Assembly: GCF_014621695.1 (NCBI RefSeq)
Contig: NZ_CP061281.1
Location: forward strand, 3,596,001-3,660,000
Direction of reading: 5' to 3'
Length of the DNA stretch: 64,000 nt
Source: Streptomyces xanthii
Lineage (GTDB): Bacteria; Actinomycetota; Actinomycetes; Streptomycetales; Streptomycetaceae
Shown here: in pieces, positions 33,174 to 43,673 of the stretch
Numbering within the stretch: position 1 is the first letter of the stretch
Layout of the letters: each line of letters starts with the position of its first letter
Translations under genes and position numbers: made by a program
Notes under the pieces: generated by a model
Database searches by the model: none
What the model was told of the DNA's origin: nothing
What the model saw: the letters and a program-made list of their open reading frames with translations, nothing else

Positions 33174-35441
33174 ATGAGCCAGCCGAACGCCGCCCAGGAC
33201 CAGTCGTCCCCCAAGGCCCAGCCCTCCGTAGGCTCCCTCGCCGCCCACCGCCCGCATCCCGTCGCGGCCGGTGACTTCGACGCGAAGCTCGCCGGGATCG
33301 TCGCCGACATCGACGCGGATCCGGACGACTACGAGGAGGACTACAGCGGCCGCGCGGACGGGGACGAACTCCCGCAGGGGCGTTTCCTGGACCGCGAGCG
33401 CAGCTGGCTGGCGTTCAACGAGCGGGTCCTGGAGCTCGCCGAGGACCCGAACACACCACTCCTGGAGCGCGCCAACTTCCTGGCCATCTTCGCCTCGAAC
33501 CTCGACGAGTTCTTCATGGTGCGGGTCGCGGGACTCAAGCGCCGTATCGCGACCGGCGTCGCCACCCGCTCCGCCTCGGGCCTGCAGCCCCGTGAGGTCC
33601 TGGAGCTGATCTGGAACCGCTCGCGCGAGCTCATGGCCCGGCACGCCGCCTGCTACCAGGAGGAGGTCGCCCCGGCGCTCGCCGACGAGGGCGTCCACAT
33701 CGTCCGCTGGCACGAGCTGACGGAGAAGGAGCAGGCCCGGCTCTACACGCTGTACATGCAGCAGATCTTCCCGGTGCTGACCCCGCTGGCCGTCGACCCC
33801 GCGCACCCCTTCCCGTACATCTCGGGCCTCTCCCTGAACCTCGCGGTCGTCGTCAGCAACCCGGTCTCCGGCCACCGCCACTTCGCCCGCGTCAAGGTCC
33901 CGCCGCTGCTGTCCCGCTTCCTGGAGGCCTCTCCGCAGCGCTACGTGCCGATCGAGGACGTGATCTCCGCGCCCCGGCACCTGGGCGAGCTGTTCCCCGG
34001 CATGACGATCGAGGAGCACCACATGTTCCGCGTGACGCGGAACGAGGACCTGGAGGTCGAGGAGGACGACGCCGAGAACCTCCTCAAGGCGCTGGAGAAG
34101 GAGCTCATGCGGCGCCGTTTCGGCCCGCCGGTGCGCCTGGAGGTCGAGGAGACCATCGACTCCGAGGTCCTCAGCCTCCTCGTGCGGGAGCTGAAGATCA
34201 GCGAGTCGGAGGTGTACCCGCTGCCGGGGCCGCTCGACCTGACCGGGCTGTTCTCCATAGCGGGCCTGGACCGGCCCGAGCTGAAGTACCCGAAGTTCGT
34301 CGCGGGCACGCACCGTGACCTCGCCGAGGTCGAGTCCGCGTCGGCGCCCGACATCTTCGCGGCGCTGCGCAGCCACGACGTGCTCCTGCACCACCCCTAC
34401 GACTCGTTCTCCACGTCCGTGCAGGCGTTCCTGGAGCAGGCCGCGCAGGACCCGGACGTCCTCGCGATCAAGCAGACGCTGTACCGGACCTCGGGCGACT
34501 CCCCGATCGTCGACGCGCTGATAGAGGCGGCGGAGGCCGGCAAGCAGGTCCTGGTCCTCGTCGAGATCAAGGCCCGCTTCGACGAGCAGGCCAACATCAA
34601 GTGGGCCCGCAAGCTGGAGGAGGCCGGCTGCCACGTGGTCTACGGCCTCGTCGGCCTGAAGACGCACTGCAAGCTGTCCCTGGTCGTGCGCCAGGAGGGC
34701 GACACCCTCGTCCGCTACAGCCACGTCGGCACCGGCAACTACCACCCGAAGACCGCCCGCCTCTACGAGGACCTCGGCCTGCTCACCGCGAACCAGGACG
34801 TGGGCGCCGACCTGTCCGACCTGTTCAACCGGCTGTCCGGCTACTCGCGCCGCGCCACCTACCGCCGCCTCCTGGTCGCCCCGCGCTCGCTGCGCACCGG
34901 CCTGGTCACGCGGATCGAGCAGGAGGTCCAGCACCACCGCGCGGGCCGCCCGGCGTACGTCAAGATCAAGGTCAACTCGATGGTCGACGAGGCGGTCATC
35001 GACGCCCTCTACCGGGCCTCGCAGGCGGGCGTGCCCGTCGACGTGTGGGTGCGCGGCATCTGCGCCGTGCGCCCCGGCGTCGCGGGCCTGTCCGAGAACA
35101 TCCGGGTCCGCTCGGTCCTCGGCCGCTTCCTGGAGCACTCGCGGGTCTTCGCGTTCGGCAACGGCGGCGACCCCGAGGTCTGGTTCGGCAGCGCCGACAT
35201 GATGCACCGCAACCTCGACCGCCGGATCGAGGCCCTGGTCCGCGTCGACGACCCGGCGCACCGCGCGGCCCTGAACCGGCTGCTCGAAACGGGGATGTCC
35301 GACACCACCGCCTCCTGGCACCTCGGCCCGGACGGCGAGTGGACCCGGCACGCGACGGACGCGGACGGGCGCCCCCTGCGCAACGTACAGGAGATGCTCA
35401 TAGACGCCCGGAGGCGCCGGCGTGGCACAGCAACACCTTGA
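33174..35441 (+). CDS. ppk: polyphosphate kinase 1
   Basis: 755 residues, a full-length PPK1 that makes polyphosphate from ATP reversibly. The N-domain begins [20 protein letters not shown]. The two catalytic His are present: His498 in [11 protein letters not shown] (phosphorylated residue) and His655 in [19 protein letters not shown] disordered, acidic N-terminal extension (~65 residues) precedes the core. ATG 33174 with GGAAG upstream is used; ATG 33093 in frame would add 27 residues but has no ribosome site. It overlaps the CHAD gene by 20 bases, and the NUDIX gene and pst operon follow: a phosphate block. Confidence 0.95.
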   Translation: MSQPNAAQDQSSPKAQPSVGSLAAHRPHPVAAGDFDAKLAGIVADIDADPDDYEEDYSGRADGDELPQGRFLDRERSWLAFNERVLELAEDPNTPLLERANFLAIFASNLDEFFMVRVAGLKRRIATGVATRSASGLQPREVLELIWNRSRELMARHAACYQEEVAPALADEGVHIVRWHELTEKEQARLYTLYMQQIFPVLTPLAVDPAHPFPYISGLSLNLAVVVSNPVSGHRHFARVKVPPLLSRFLEASPQRYVPIEDVISAPRHLGELFPGMTIEEHHMFRVTRNEDLEVEEDDAENLLKALEKELMRRRFGPPVRLEVEETIDSEVLSLLVRELKISESEVYPLPGPLDLTGLFSIAGLDRPELKYPKFVAGTHRDLAEVESASAPDIFAALRSHDVLLHHPYDSFSTSVQAFLEQAAQDPDVLAIKQTLYRTSGDSPIVDALIEAAEAGKQVLVLVEIKARFDEQANIKWARKLEEAGCHVVYGLVGLKTHCKLSLVVRQEGDTLVRYSHVGTGNYHPKTARLYEDLGLLTANQDVGADLSDLFNRLSGYSRRATYRRLLVAPRSLRTGLVTRIEQEVQHHRAGRPAYVKIKVNSMVDEAVIDALYRASQAGVPVDVWVRGICAVRPGVAGLSENIRVRSVLGRFLEHSRVFAFGNGGDPEVWFGSADMMHRNLDRRIEALVRVDDPAHRAALNRLLETGMSDTTASWHLGPDGEWTRHATDADGRPLRNVQEMLIDARRRRRGTATP

Positions 35442-36390
35442 GTCCAGCGAGGCGTACGACACGGACGCCGTGCTCGGAGCCCATCTGCGGGGCCGGGCGA
35501 CCGACTTCCTGCGTGCGCTGCGGCAGCACCGGGAGTCCGGCGCGGCCGGCGACACGGCGGACGCGGCCCGCGCCCTGCGCCGCGCCGCCCGCCGCATCAG
35601 CGGCACCCTGCACACGTTCCGGCCGCTGCTCGACGCCGAGTGGTCCGACGCGCTGCGGCCCGAGCTGGCCTGGCTGTCCGGCACCCTGGCCCACGAGCAC
35701 GCGTACGGGGACCGGCTGGCGCGGCTCGCGGAGGCCCTGCACCGGCTGACCACCAGCACGGTCGCGCCGCCCGCCCAGCGTGCCGAGCACGGGGCTCCGG
35801 CGGCGCCGCCCGGCCGGGAGACCCTCGCGCTGGGCGCGGCGAAGGCGGCCGCGCTGCTCGACCGCCAGCTGACCCTGGCCAGGACGCGGGCGCACAGCAC
35901 GGCGCTCCAGGCCCTCGGCAGCTCCCGCTTCCACGCGGTGGCGGACAGTGTCGCGGTGCTGGCCAGCGAGGTGCCGCTGTCCGGCGTGGACGCGCCGCTC
36001 CACCGGTTCGCGGCGGAGGCGGAGGCCCGGCTCGCCGAGGCCGTCACCGCGCTGGGCGGCCGGCCCCCGTACAGCCAGTACGACTCGGGCTCGGACACGC
36101 CCTGGCACCACGTGCGGCTGCTGCTGCGCCTGCACCGCTACGCCCTGGAGGTCGTCCCGGGCCCGCCCGCCGACGCCGTACGCCTGTCGTCGGCGGCGCA
36201 CGCCCTGAACGCGCACCGGGACGCCGCCGAGGCGGCCGCCGCCGCGTCCCAGGCGGCCCGCACCCCGCGCATCGCCCCGCCGACCGCGTACGCCCTGGGC
36301 GTGCTCCACGCGGACCAGCGGCATCAGGTGGAGGCGGCGCGGGAGGCGTTCCTGGACGCGTGGCGCCGGGAGCCGGTGAGCACGCCATGA
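35422..36390 (+). CDS. CHAD-domain protein, probable polyphosphate-binding
   Basis: 322-residue helical protein with conserved His and Arg pairs ([55 protein letters not shown]). These are the hallmark of CHAD domains, which bind inorganic polyphosphate through a basic cavity. GTG 35422 lies inside the end of ppk and the stop overlaps the NUDIX gene by four bases, so the three are translationally coupled. It may locate PPK or polyphosphate granules; that role is inferred. Confidence 0.88.
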   Translation: MAQQHLESSEAYDTDAVLGAHLRGRATDFLRALRQHRESGAAGDTADAARALRRAARRISGTLHTFRPLLDAEWSDALRPELAWLSGTLAHEHAYGDRLARLAEALHRLTTSTVAPPAQRAEHGAPAAPPGRETLALGAAKAAALLDRQLTLARTRAHSTALQALGSSRFHAVADSVAVLASEVPLSGVDAPLHRFAAEAEARLAEAVTALGGRPPYSQYDSGSDTPWHHVRLLLRLHRYALEVVPGPPADAVRLSSAAHALNAHRDAAEAAAAASQAARTPRIAPPTAYALGVLHADQRHQVEAAREAFLDAWRREPVSTP

Positions 36391-36818
36391 CCGTGTACGG
36401 GGACGACGGCGCGGTCCTGGCGGCGGGCTGTGTCCTGTGGCGCCGCTCCCCGGGCGCCGGCGGCGTGCAGGTCTGCCTCGTCCACCGGCCGAAGTACGAC
36501 GACTGGTCGCACCCCAAGGGCAAGCTCAAGCGGGGTGAGACCACGCTGGCCTGCGCGCTGCGCGAGGTGCGCGAGGAGACCGGGTTCGCGTGCGTGCCGG
36601 GCGCCGTGCTGCCCGAGGTGCGGTATCTCGCGCAGGGCGTCGCGAAGCGGGTCAGCTACTGGGCGGCCGAGGCCGCGGAGGGCGCTTTCGCGCCGAGCCG
36701 CGAGGTGGACCGGCTGGTGTGGCTGGCGCCCGCGAAGGCCCGCGCCAAGCTCACCCAGCCCCGTGACCGCAGGCTCGTCGACGCCCTGCTGAACTCGCTC
36801 GACGTAATCACTCCGTGA
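36387..36818 (+). CDS. NUDIX hydrolase
   Basis: 143 residues with a complete Nudix box G-x5-E-x7-REUxEExGU (GKLKRGETTLACALREVREETGF) binding Mg and the pyrophosphate. The context VHRPKYDDWSHPKGKLKRGE resembles diadenosine-polyphosphate and diphosphoinositol-polyphosphate hydrolases of the MutT/MTH2 type more than 8-oxo-dGTPase. It is coupled to ppk and the CHAD gene, which makes a phosphate-rich (poly)nucleotide substrate plausible. S. coelicolor has a mutT-labelled gene in the same place by memory. Confidence 0.88.
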   Translation: MTVYGDDGAVLAAGCVLWRRSPGAGGVQVCLVHRPKYDDWSHPKGKLKRGETTLACALREVREETGFACVPGAVLPEVRYLAQGVAKRVSYWAAEAAEGAFAPSREVDRLVWLAPAKARAKLTQPRDRRLVDALLNSLDVITP

Positions 36819-36840
36819 CCTAACCGCACCGCCCGCTGAG

Positions 36841-36884
36841 GTTCACCCGCCGTTCACTCTCGCCCATCGGCCGCTTCACCTGAT
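36841..36884 (+). promoter_or_regulatory. PHO boxes of pstS
   Basis: Four consecutive 11-base units: GTTCACCCGCC, GTTCACTCTCG, CCCATCGGCCG, CTTCACCTGAT. The first two and the fourth match the Streptomyces PhoP direct-repeat consensus GTTCACC; the third is degenerate. They end 133 bases before the pstS start. TAATTT at 36890-36895 could be the -10. PhoP would activate transcription under phosphate starvation. Confidence 0.88.
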
Positions 36885-37017
36885 CTGCCTAATTTCGGCC
36901 TTGTGCGGTGAGCCCCCCGGCACCGGGGAGCACGCCATCGCTCGACTGAAAATCCGCAGACTTTCGCACGCCGCCAGACGACACGCGGCCGGCGGCTCCT
37001 GGAAGGAACATCCGAAA

Positions 37018-38145
37018 GTGAAGCTTCAGCGCAAGAACCGGCTCCGCGCCCTCTCCCTCGGCGCTCTCGCCGTCACTGGCGCCCTGGCCCTCACGGCGTG
37101 CGGCTCGGACGACACGGGCACCAACGGCGGCAGCAGCGGCGGCCCCTCCGCCAAGGCCGGCAACATCAAGTGTGACGACGCCAAGGGCCAGCTCCTCGGC
37201 TCCGGCTCCTCCGCCCAGGCCAACGCGATCGACGCCTGGCGCAAGGCCTACTCGCAGGCCTGCTCCGGCGTGCAGATCAACTACAAGCCCGACGGATCGG
37301 GCGCCGGCATCGAGGCCTTCAACCAGGGCCAGGTCGCCTTCGCCGGTTCCGACTCCCCGCTGAAGCCGGAAGAGGTCGCCGCCTCCAAGAAGGTCTGCAA
37401 GACCGGCCAGGGCATCGACCTGCCGATGGTCGGCGGCCCGATCGCCGTCGCGTACAACCTGGACGGCGTCGACAACCTCGTCCTGGACGCCCCGACCCTC
37501 GCCAAGATCTTCGACTCGAAGATCACCAAGTGGGACGACGCGGCGATCAAGAAGCTGAACCCCGACGCGAAGCTCCCGTCGACGAAGATCCAGGCCTTCC
37601 ACCGCTCCGAGGAGTCCGGCACCACGGACAACTTCACCAAGTACCTCGGCGCCGCGGCCAAGTCCGACTGGAAGTACGAGCACGGCAAGGCGTGGATGGC
37701 CAAGGACGGCCAGTCCGCCCAGGGCTCCTCCGGTGTCGCCCAGCAGGTCAAGCAGACCGCCGGCGCCATCGGCTACATGGAGCTCTCCTACGCCAAGGGC
37801 ATGAACACGGTCGACATCGCCACCGGTGCCGCCTCCCCGGTCAAGGCCACGACGGACAACGCCTCGAAGGCGATCGCCGACGCCAAGATCGTGGGCTCCG
37901 GCAAGGACCTCTCCCTGGAGCTGAACTACGGCACCAAGGCCGAGGGCGCCTACCCGATCGTCCTGGTCACGTACGAGATCGCCTGCGACAAGGGCAACAA
38001 GGCCGAGACCCTGGCCGCCACCAAGTCGTTCCTCACCTACATGGCGAGCGACGAGGGCCAGGCCTCCCTGGCCGACCTGGGCTACGCCCCGATCCCGGCC
38101 GAGATCAACGCGAAGGTCCGCGAGACCGTCGCCGGCCTGAGCTGA
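37018..38145 (+). CDS. pstS: phosphate-binding lipoprotein PstS
   Basis: 375 residues. The lipoprotein signal has lipobox LTAC with Cys28 as the lipidated residue. The mature part contains the phosphate-pocket sequences GSGSSAQANAIDAW, DGSGAGIEAF and HRSEESGTTDNFTKYL. It captures phosphate for the PstCAB permease and is usually the most strongly phosphate-regulated protein in Streptomyces. GTG 37018 with AAGGA 10 bases upstream is the start. A strong hairpin lies between it and pstC, which fits higher pstS expression. Confidence 0.96.
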   Translation: MKLQRKNRLRALSLGALAVTGALALTACGSDDTGTNGGSSGGPSAKAGNIKCDDAKGQLLGSGSSAQANAIDAWRKAYSQACSGVQINYKPDGSGAGIEAFNQGQVAFAGSDSPLKPEEVAASKKVCKTGQGIDLPMVGGPIAVAYNLDGVDNLVLDAPTLAKIFDSKITKWDDAAIKKLNPDAKLPSTKIQAFHRSEESGTTDNFTKYLGAAAKSDWKYEHGKAWMAKDGQSAQGSSGVAQQVKQTAGAIGYMELSYAKGMNTVDIATGAASPVKATTDNASKAIADAKIVGSGKDLSLELNYGTKAEGAYPIVLVTYEIACDKGNKAETLAATKSFLTYMASDEGQASLADLGYAPIPAEINAKVRETVAGLS

Positions 38146-38151
38146 CCCAGA

Positions 38152-38184
38152 GTGCGGGCCGCCCGGCATCCGGGCGGCCCGCAC
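38152..38184 (+). terminator. intercistronic hairpin pstS-pstC
   Basis: Perfect 15-bp stem GTGCGGGCCGCCCGG / CCGGGCGGCCCGCAC with a 3-base loop, 7 bases after the pstS stop and 74 before pstC. No U-run follows. It probably stabilises pstS mRNA or reduces readthrough into pstCAB. Confidence 0.85.
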
Positions 38185-38257
38185 CGTCCGGTGCACCGCC
38201 GCCAGAAGTCCCCGCCCCGACCCGGGTGACGAGGGCTTCGCAGACCGGAGAATCCCC

Positions 38258-39265
38258 ATGGACATATCTACGCAATCACCCGCGCCACCAGCGCCCGCCG
38301 ATCGCCCGACCCCCGCCCAGCACAAGCGCGCGGCCCGCGGCGCCACCCGCCCCGGCGACCGGATCTTCCTCGGTCTCTCGCGCGGCTCCGGCATCCTGCT
38401 GCTGGTGATCATGGCCGCGATCGCGGTCTTCCTGACCTACCGCGCCTCGCTGGTCCTCTCGAAGAACGAGGGCAACTTCCTCACGACCTTCGAGTGGAAC
38501 GCGACCGGTACCCCGCCCGTCTTCGGCATCGCCGTCCTCGCCTTCGGCACCATCGTCACCTCGGTCATCGCCATGGTGATCGCGGTCCCGGTGTCCGTCG
38601 GCATCGCGCTGTTCATCACGCACTACGCGCCGAAGAAGCTGGGCGGCCCCATCGCCTACGTCGTCGACCTGCTGGCCGCCGTGCCGTCCATCGTGTACGG
38701 CCTGTGGGGCGCCCTGTTCCTGGTGCCGCACATGGAGGGCCTGTTCGGCTGGCTCGACCAGTACTTCGGCTGGACCGGCATCTTCGAGTGGCAGGGCGGC
38801 GCCCCGCGCACCCTGCTCACCGTCGGCATCCTGCTGGCGATCATGATCCTGCCGATCATCACGAACGTCTCCCGCGAGGTCTTCCGGCAGGCCCCCCTGA
38901 TGCACCAGGAGGCGGCCCTCGCCCTCGGTGCCACCCGCTGGGAGGTCATCCGCATGTCGGTGATCCCCTTCGGCCGCTCCGGCGTCATCTCCGCCTCGAT
39001 GCTCGGCCTCGGCCGCGCGCTCGGCGAGACGATGGCCGTCGCCACGGTCCTCTCCCCCGACTTCCTGATCCACACGAGCCTGCTCGACCCGGGCGGCGGC
39101 ACGTTCGCGCAGAACATCGCCGCGAAGTTCTCCGAGGCCAACGACCAGGGCCGTGACGCCCTGATCGCCTCGGGTCTGGTCCTCTTCGTCATCACGCTGC
39201 TGGTCAACGGCGCCGCCCGGCTGATCATCGCCCGCCGCAAGGAGTACTCGGGGGCCAACGCATGA
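38258..39265 (+). CDS. pstC: phosphate ABC transporter permease PstC
   Basis: 335 residues, six transmembrane helices after a polar N-terminus of about 40 residues. The inner-membrane permease signature EAALALGATRWEVIRMSVIP (EAA loop) contacts PstB. The loop after helix 3 contains the AVPSIVYGLWGALFLVPHME segment typical of PstC. ATG 38258 is the start; the stop overlaps pstA by four bases. Forms the channel with PstA. Confidence 0.96.
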   Translation: MDISTQSPAPPAPADRPTPAQHKRAARGATRPGDRIFLGLSRGSGILLLVIMAAIAVFLTYRASLVLSKNEGNFLTTFEWNATGTPPVFGIAVLAFGTIVTSVIAMVIAVPVSVGIALFITHYAPKKLGGPIAYVVDLLAAVPSIVYGLWGALFLVPHMEGLFGWLDQYFGWTGIFEWQGGAPRTLLTVGILLAIMILPIITNVSREVFRQAPLMHQEAALALGATRWEVIRMSVIPFGRSGVISASMLGLGRALGETMAVATVLSPDFLIHTSLLDPGGGTFAQNIAAKFSEANDQGRDALIASGLVLFVITLLVNGAARLIIARRKEYSGANA

Positions 39266-40326
39266 GCCACGCGACCGTACCTGTGAAGCGCCCCGACTCC
39301 CTGAGCGCCGCGCGCCTGCCCCGCTGGTCCCCCTGGGCCATCGCGGTCGGCTCGGTCGCCGCGGGCTGCGCGATCGGCCTCGGCGCCGGCCTCGACAGCC
39401 GCATCCAGTGGGGCCTGCTCGCCGCGCTCCTGTTCGTCCTCGTCACGTTCGCGCTGGCCGCGAAGGTCGAGGGCACCCGCCAGGCCAAGGACCGCGTCGC
39501 GACCAGCATCGTCTGGGTCGCGTTCGTCCTCGCCGTGATCCCGCTGGCCTCCCTCGTCTACGAGACGGTCAAGCGCGGCATCAAGGTCCTCGACCCGTAC
39601 TTCCTGACCCACTCGATGGGCTTCGTCACCAGCATGGAGACGGGCGGCGGCATCTACCACGCCATCCTCGGCACCCTGGAGCAGGTCGGCATCGCCACCC
39701 TGATCTCGGTGCCGATCGGCCTCCTGACGGCGATCTACCTGGTCGAGTACGGCCGCGGCAAGCTCGCCAAGGCGGTCACCTTCTTCGTCGACGTCATGAC
39801 GGGTGTCCCGTCGATCGTCGCGGGCCTGTTCATCCTGTCCTTCTGGATCCTGATCCTCGGCTTCGGGTTCTCCGGCTTCGCCGGCTCGATGGCCCTCTCG
39901 ATCCTGATGATCCCGGTCGTGGTCCGCTCCACCGAGGAGATGCTCAAGCTCGTCCCGAACGAGCTGCGCGAGGCCTCCCTGGCGCTCGGCGTCCCGAAGT
40001 GGCGCACCATCCTGAAGGTCGTCCTGCCGACCTCGATCGGCGGCATCACCACCGGCGTGATGCTCGCGGTCGCCCGTATCGCGGGAGAGACGGCCCCCGT
40101 GCTGCTCCTCGTGTTCGGCAACCCGCTGATCAACGGCAACCCCTTCGAAGGCCCGCAGGCCTCGCTGCCGCTCTACATCTACGAGCAGTACGCGAAGAGC
40201 GGCGGCAACGAGGCCGCGTACGACCGCGCCTGGGCCGCCGCCCTGGTCCTCATCGCCTTCATCATGATCCTCAACCTCGTGGCCCGCGGCATCGCCCGCT
40301 GGAAGGCCCCGAAGACGGGCCGCTGA
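39262..40326 (+). CDS. pstA: phosphate ABC transporter permease PstA
   Basis: 354 residues, six main transmembrane helices plus two extra hydrophobic segments near the N-terminus. The EAA loop reads [20 protein letters not shown] and the [16 protein letters not shown] segment mirrors PstC. Overlaps pstC by four bases and precedes pstB by 52 bases. Confidence 0.96.
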   Translation: MSHATVPVKRPDSLSAARLPRWSPWAIAVGSVAAGCAIGLGAGLDSRIQWGLLAALLFVLVTFALAAKVEGTRQAKDRVATSIVWVAFVLAVIPLASLVYETVKRGIKVLDPYFLTHSMGFVTSMETGGGIYHAILGTLEQVGIATLISVPIGLLTAIYLVEYGRGKLAKAVTFFVDVMTGVPSIVAGLFILSFWILILGFGFSGFAGSMALSILMIPVVVRSTEEMLKLVPNELREASLALGVPKWRTILKVVLPTSIGGITTGVMLAVARIAGETAPVLLLVFGNPLINGNPFEGPQASLPLYIYEQYAKSGGNEAAYDRAWAAALVLIAFIMILNLVARGIARWKAPKTGR

Positions 40327-40378
40327 CGCGGCTATCTCGAAGCACTCAGCGACTCGACCCGGAAGTAGTGAACAAGTC

Positions 40379-41155
<777 letters not shown>

Positions 41156-41172
41156 ACCCGACTCCCCCGACC

Positions 41173-41206
41173 CCTCGTGGTGCTGCATGGCGGTGCCACC
41201 ACGAGG
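41173..41206 (+). terminator. first hairpin after pstB
   Basis: CCTCGTGGTG (41173-41182) pairs with CACCACGAGG (41197-41206), 17 bases after the pstB stop, directly before a second, stronger terminator. Confidence 0.7.
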
Positions 41207-41208
41207 CA

Positions 41209-41240
41209 AGAAGGCCCGCCCCACAAGGGGCGGGCCTTCT
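41209..41240 (+). terminator. intrinsic terminator of the pst operon
   Basis: AGAAGGCCCGCCCC and GGGGCGGGCCTTCT form a perfect 14-bp stem around ACAA, followed by a short CTGTAAA. A classic Streptomyces operon end. Confidence 0.88.
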
Positions 41241-41267
41241 CTGTAAAGCGCCGGGGGGATGCGCCCC

Positions 41268-41416
41268 GCCAGGGGCGCGGGGCTGTGTCGGTTTGCGGCT
41301 CCGCCGCGTGGGCGCGACCAGCCACGACGAAAGCCGCGGTCGCATCTGCGTGGTGCATGAGCAGATGCGACTGCGGCTTTTCGTGGGTTGCTCGCGCAGT
41401 TCCCCGCGCCCCTGGC
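41268..41416. repeat. diverged inverted-repeat element, copy 3, with long internal hairpin
   Basis: Outer arms GCCAGGGGCGCGGGG (41268-41282) and CCCCGCGCCCCTGGC (41402-41416) match the ends of the element at 7898 and 32830. The right side also retains CGCGCAGTT. The interior differs: 41322-41349 and 41361-41387 form a long imperfect hairpin with GTCGCATCTGC/GCAGATGCGAC at its top. It lies between convergent pstB and pit and probably blocks readthrough both ways. Confidence 0.8.
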
Positions 41417-41421
41417 GGCGC

Positions 41422-42420
41422 TTATCCGAACGCCAGCCAGATGACCCCGTAGCTCGCGGCAGCGACAAGCGCCGCGGCCGGCATCGTGATGAACCAGCCC
41501 AGGATGATGTTCTTGGCGACGCCCCAGCGGACGGCGTTGACGCGCTTGGTGGCGCCCACACCCATGATCGCCGAGGTGATGACGTGCGTCGTCGAGATCG
41601 GCGCGTGGAACAGGAACGCCGAGCCGAACATGATCGAGGCGCCGGTCGTCTCCGCGGCGAAGCCCTGCGGCGGGTCCAGCTCGATGATCTTGCGTCCCAG
41701 GGTCCGCATGATCCGCCACCCACCGGCGTACGTGCCGGCGGACAGCATGACGGCGCACACGATCTTGACCCAGACGGGGATCGGGTCGTCGAAGGACTCG
41801 TGGCCGCCGATGACGAGGGCCATCACGACGATGCCCATCGTCTTCTGGGCGTCCTGCAGACCGTGGCCGAGCGCCATGCCGGCGGCCGAGACGGTCTGCG
41901 CGATACGGAAGCCGCGCTTGGCCTTGTGCGGGTTGGAACGCCGGAAGAGCCACATGATGAGGGTCATCACGAGGTAACCGACGACGAGGCCGATCACCGG
42001 CGAGGTGAACATCGGGATGACGATCTTCTCCCACACCCCGGTCCAGTAGACGGTGGTCCCGCCCGCGAGGGCGGCACCCACCATTCCGCCGAACAGGGCG
42101 TGCGAGGAGGAGGACGGCAGTCCGAAGTACCAGGTGATCAGGTTCCAGATGATCGCGCCGACGAGGGCGGCGAACAGGATGCCCATGCCCTTGTCGCCGA
42201 CGGGCGTCGCGATGATGCCCTCACTGACCGTCTTGGCGACACCGCTGCCGAGGAAGGCACCGGCGAGGTTCATCACCGCGGCCATGGCCAGCGCCGCGCG
42301 GGGCGTGAGCGCACGCGTGGAGACGGACGTGGCGATCGCGTTCGCCGAGTCGTGGAAGCCGTTCGTGTACGTGAATCCGAGCGCGACGCCGATGGTCACG
42401 ATCAGGGAGAAGGTGTCCAT
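41422..42420 (-). CDS. pitH: low-affinity inorganic phosphate transporter Pit
   Basis: 332 residues, about ten transmembrane helices, with the PiT-family duplicated signature: GFTYTNGFHDSANAIATSVS near the N-terminus and AFLFHAPISTTHVITSAIMG plus GVAKNIILGWFITMPAAALV near the C-terminus. It takes up metal-phosphate driven by the proton gradient. It is coded 9 bases after the DUF47 gene, the usual partner, and converges on the pst operon, so high- and low-affinity phosphate systems meet back to back. ATG 42420. Confidence 0.94.
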   Translation of the reverse strand: MDTFSLIVTIGVALGFTYTNGFHDSANAIATSVSTRALTPRAALAMAAVMNLAGAFLGSGVAKTVSEGIIATPVGDKGMGILFAALVGAIIWNLITWYFGLPSSSSHALFGGMVGAALAGGTTVYWTGVWEKIVIPMFTSPVIGLVVGYLVMTLIMWLFRRSNPHKAKRGFRIAQTVSAAGMALGHGLQDAQKTMGIVVMALVIGGHESFDDPIPVWVKIVCAVMLSAGTYAGGWRIMRTLGRKIIELDPPQGFAAETTGASIMFGSAFLFHAPISTTHVITSAIMGVGATKRVNAVRWGVAKNIILGWFITMPAAALVAAASYGVIWLAFG

Positions 42421-42429
42421 GAGCCGGCC

Positions 42430-43050
42430 TCAGGACTCCTTCACGGCGATGGTCTCCACCGTGTTGGCCACGTGCTCGAAGGCGTCGGCCGCCTCTTCCA
42501 GCACATCGACGATCTGCTTCAGCTTCAGCACCTCGATGGCGTCGTACTTGCCGTTGAAGAGGTGGGCCAGCAGCTTGCGGTGGATCTGGTCGGCCTGGTT
42601 CTCGAGGCGGTTGACCTCGATCCAGTACTCGGTGAGGTTGTCCATCGTGCGCAGGTTCGGCATGGCCTCGGCGGTCAGCTCGGCCGCCCGGGCCAGGACC
42701 TCGATCTGCTGCTCGACGCCCTTGGGGAGTTCCTCGACCTGGTAGAGGACGACCAGGTCGACGGCCTCCTCCATGAAGTCCATGATGTCGTCGAGGGACG
42801 ACGCGAGGGAGTAGATGTCCTCGCGGTCGAAGGGCGTGATGAACGAGGAGTTGAGCTGGTGGAAGATCGCGTGGGTGGCGTCGTCACCGGCGTGTTCGGC
42901 TGCCCGCATCCGCTCCGCGATCTCGGCCCGGGCGGAGGAATCCGCCCCGAGCAGTTCCATCAGGAGCTTCGAGCCCGTGACGATGTTGTCCGCGGACGCG
43001 GCGAACATGTCGTAGAAGCTCGTCTCCCTGGGGGTCAGACGAAAGCGCAC
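42430..43050 (-). CDS. DUF47 / PhoU-like Pit accessory protein
   Basis: 206-residue helical protein of the DUF47 (TIGR00153) family, distantly related to PhoU: FRLTPRETSFYDMFAASADN at the start, then AEHAGDDATHAIFHQLNSSF and TPFDREDIYSLASSLDDIMD. Such proteins are co-transcribed with Pit transporters and modulate their activity. GTG 43050. An imperfect promoter palindrome TGATGC-N5-GCATCA lies at 43086-43102. Confidence 0.92.
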   Translation of the reverse strand: MRFRLTPRETSFYDMFAASADNIVTGSKLLMELLGADSSARAEIAERMRAAEHAGDDATHAIFHQLNSSFITPFDREDIYSLASSLDDIMDFMEEAVDLVVLYQVEELPKGVEQQIEVLARAAELTAEAMPNLRTMDNLTEYWIEVNRLENQADQIHRKLLAHLFNGKYDAIEVLKLKQIVDVLEEAADAFEHVANTVETIAVKES

Positions 43051-43201
43051 AAGGGGTCCTCGGGGTGCTCTGGATTCGGTCAGGCTGATGCTAGGCGCAT
43101 CATCCGGCCACGGCTAACCGGCGTTACCCCAGTGTCGCCCATCAGGCACAGTGATCGGCACGGGGCCCGGGCAAGCCGCCACAGGCCCGGAAAATCCGGT
43201 A

Positions 43202-43226
43202 CCGTATACCCACCAGGGGTATACGG
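43202..43226. promoter_or_regulatory. CsoR operator upstream of csoR
   Basis: Inverted repeat CCGTATACCC-N5-GGGTATACGG, with the TATACCC/GGGTATA core expected for CsoR sites, centred 43 bp before the csoR start. Autoregulation is known for CsoR in Streptomyces and Mycobacterium; binding here is inferred. Confidence 0.85.
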
Positions 43227-43256
43227 ACGACAGCATGACACGGGAGGTCGGACACG

Positions 43257-43631
43257 GTGACGACGGAGACCACGGACATGACGAACACGTCACACGCCGA
43301 GCAGCCGGTCGAGCCCGCGGGCGAGATCGTGACCGACCACGACCGCGGCATCCACGGGTACCACCACCAGAAGGCCGAGCACCTCAAGCGCCTGCGCCGC
43401 ATCGAGGGCCAGATCCGGGGCCTGCAGCGGATGGTCGACGAGGACGTCTACTGCATCGACATACTCACCCAGGTCTCGGCCTCCACGAAGGCCCTGCAGT
43501 CGTTCGCCCTGCAGCTCCTGGAGGAGCACCTGCGCCACTGCGTCGCCGACGCGGCGGTCAAGGGCGGCGACGAGATCGACTCGAAGGTCGAGGAGGCCAC
43601 GAAGGCGATCGCACGGCTGCTGCGCACCTGA
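43257..43631 (+). CDS. csoR: copper-sensing repressor CsoR
   Basis: 124-residue DUF156 protein. The Cu(I) site is complete: Cys66 (VYCIDIL), His91 and Cys95 (EHLRHCV), with the 25- and 4-residue spacing of S. lividans CsoR. The helical core HLKRLRRIEGQIRGLQRMVD is the DNA-facing surface. The N-terminal extension (~30 residues) is acidic and variable. GTG 43257 follows GGGAGG. In Streptomyces it represses copper efflux (copZA) operons and itself; no copper transporter gene is adjacent in this window. Confidence 0.94.
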   Translation: MTTETTDMTNTSHAEQPVEPAGEIVTDHDRGIHGYHHQKAEHLKRLRRIEGQIRGLQRMVDEDVYCIDILTQVSASTKALQSFALQLLEEHLRHCVADAAVKGGDEIDSKVEEATKAIARLLRT

Positions 43632-43636
43632 GAAGG

Positions 43637-43670
43637 CCCCGGGCCCCGGGACGTGTCCGCGGGCCCGGGG
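43637..43670. terminator. bidirectional terminator between csoR and the 62-codon gene
   Basis: CCCCGGGCCC (43637-43646) and GGGCCCGGGG (43661-43670) form a perfect 10-bp stem between two convergent stops. Confidence 0.75.
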
Positions 43671-43673
43671 TGA

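Noticed and set aside
33045..36098. 1017-codon minus-strand frame opposite ppk and CHAD
   Set aside because: No recognisable domain; ppk on the other strand has both catalytic His and full length.
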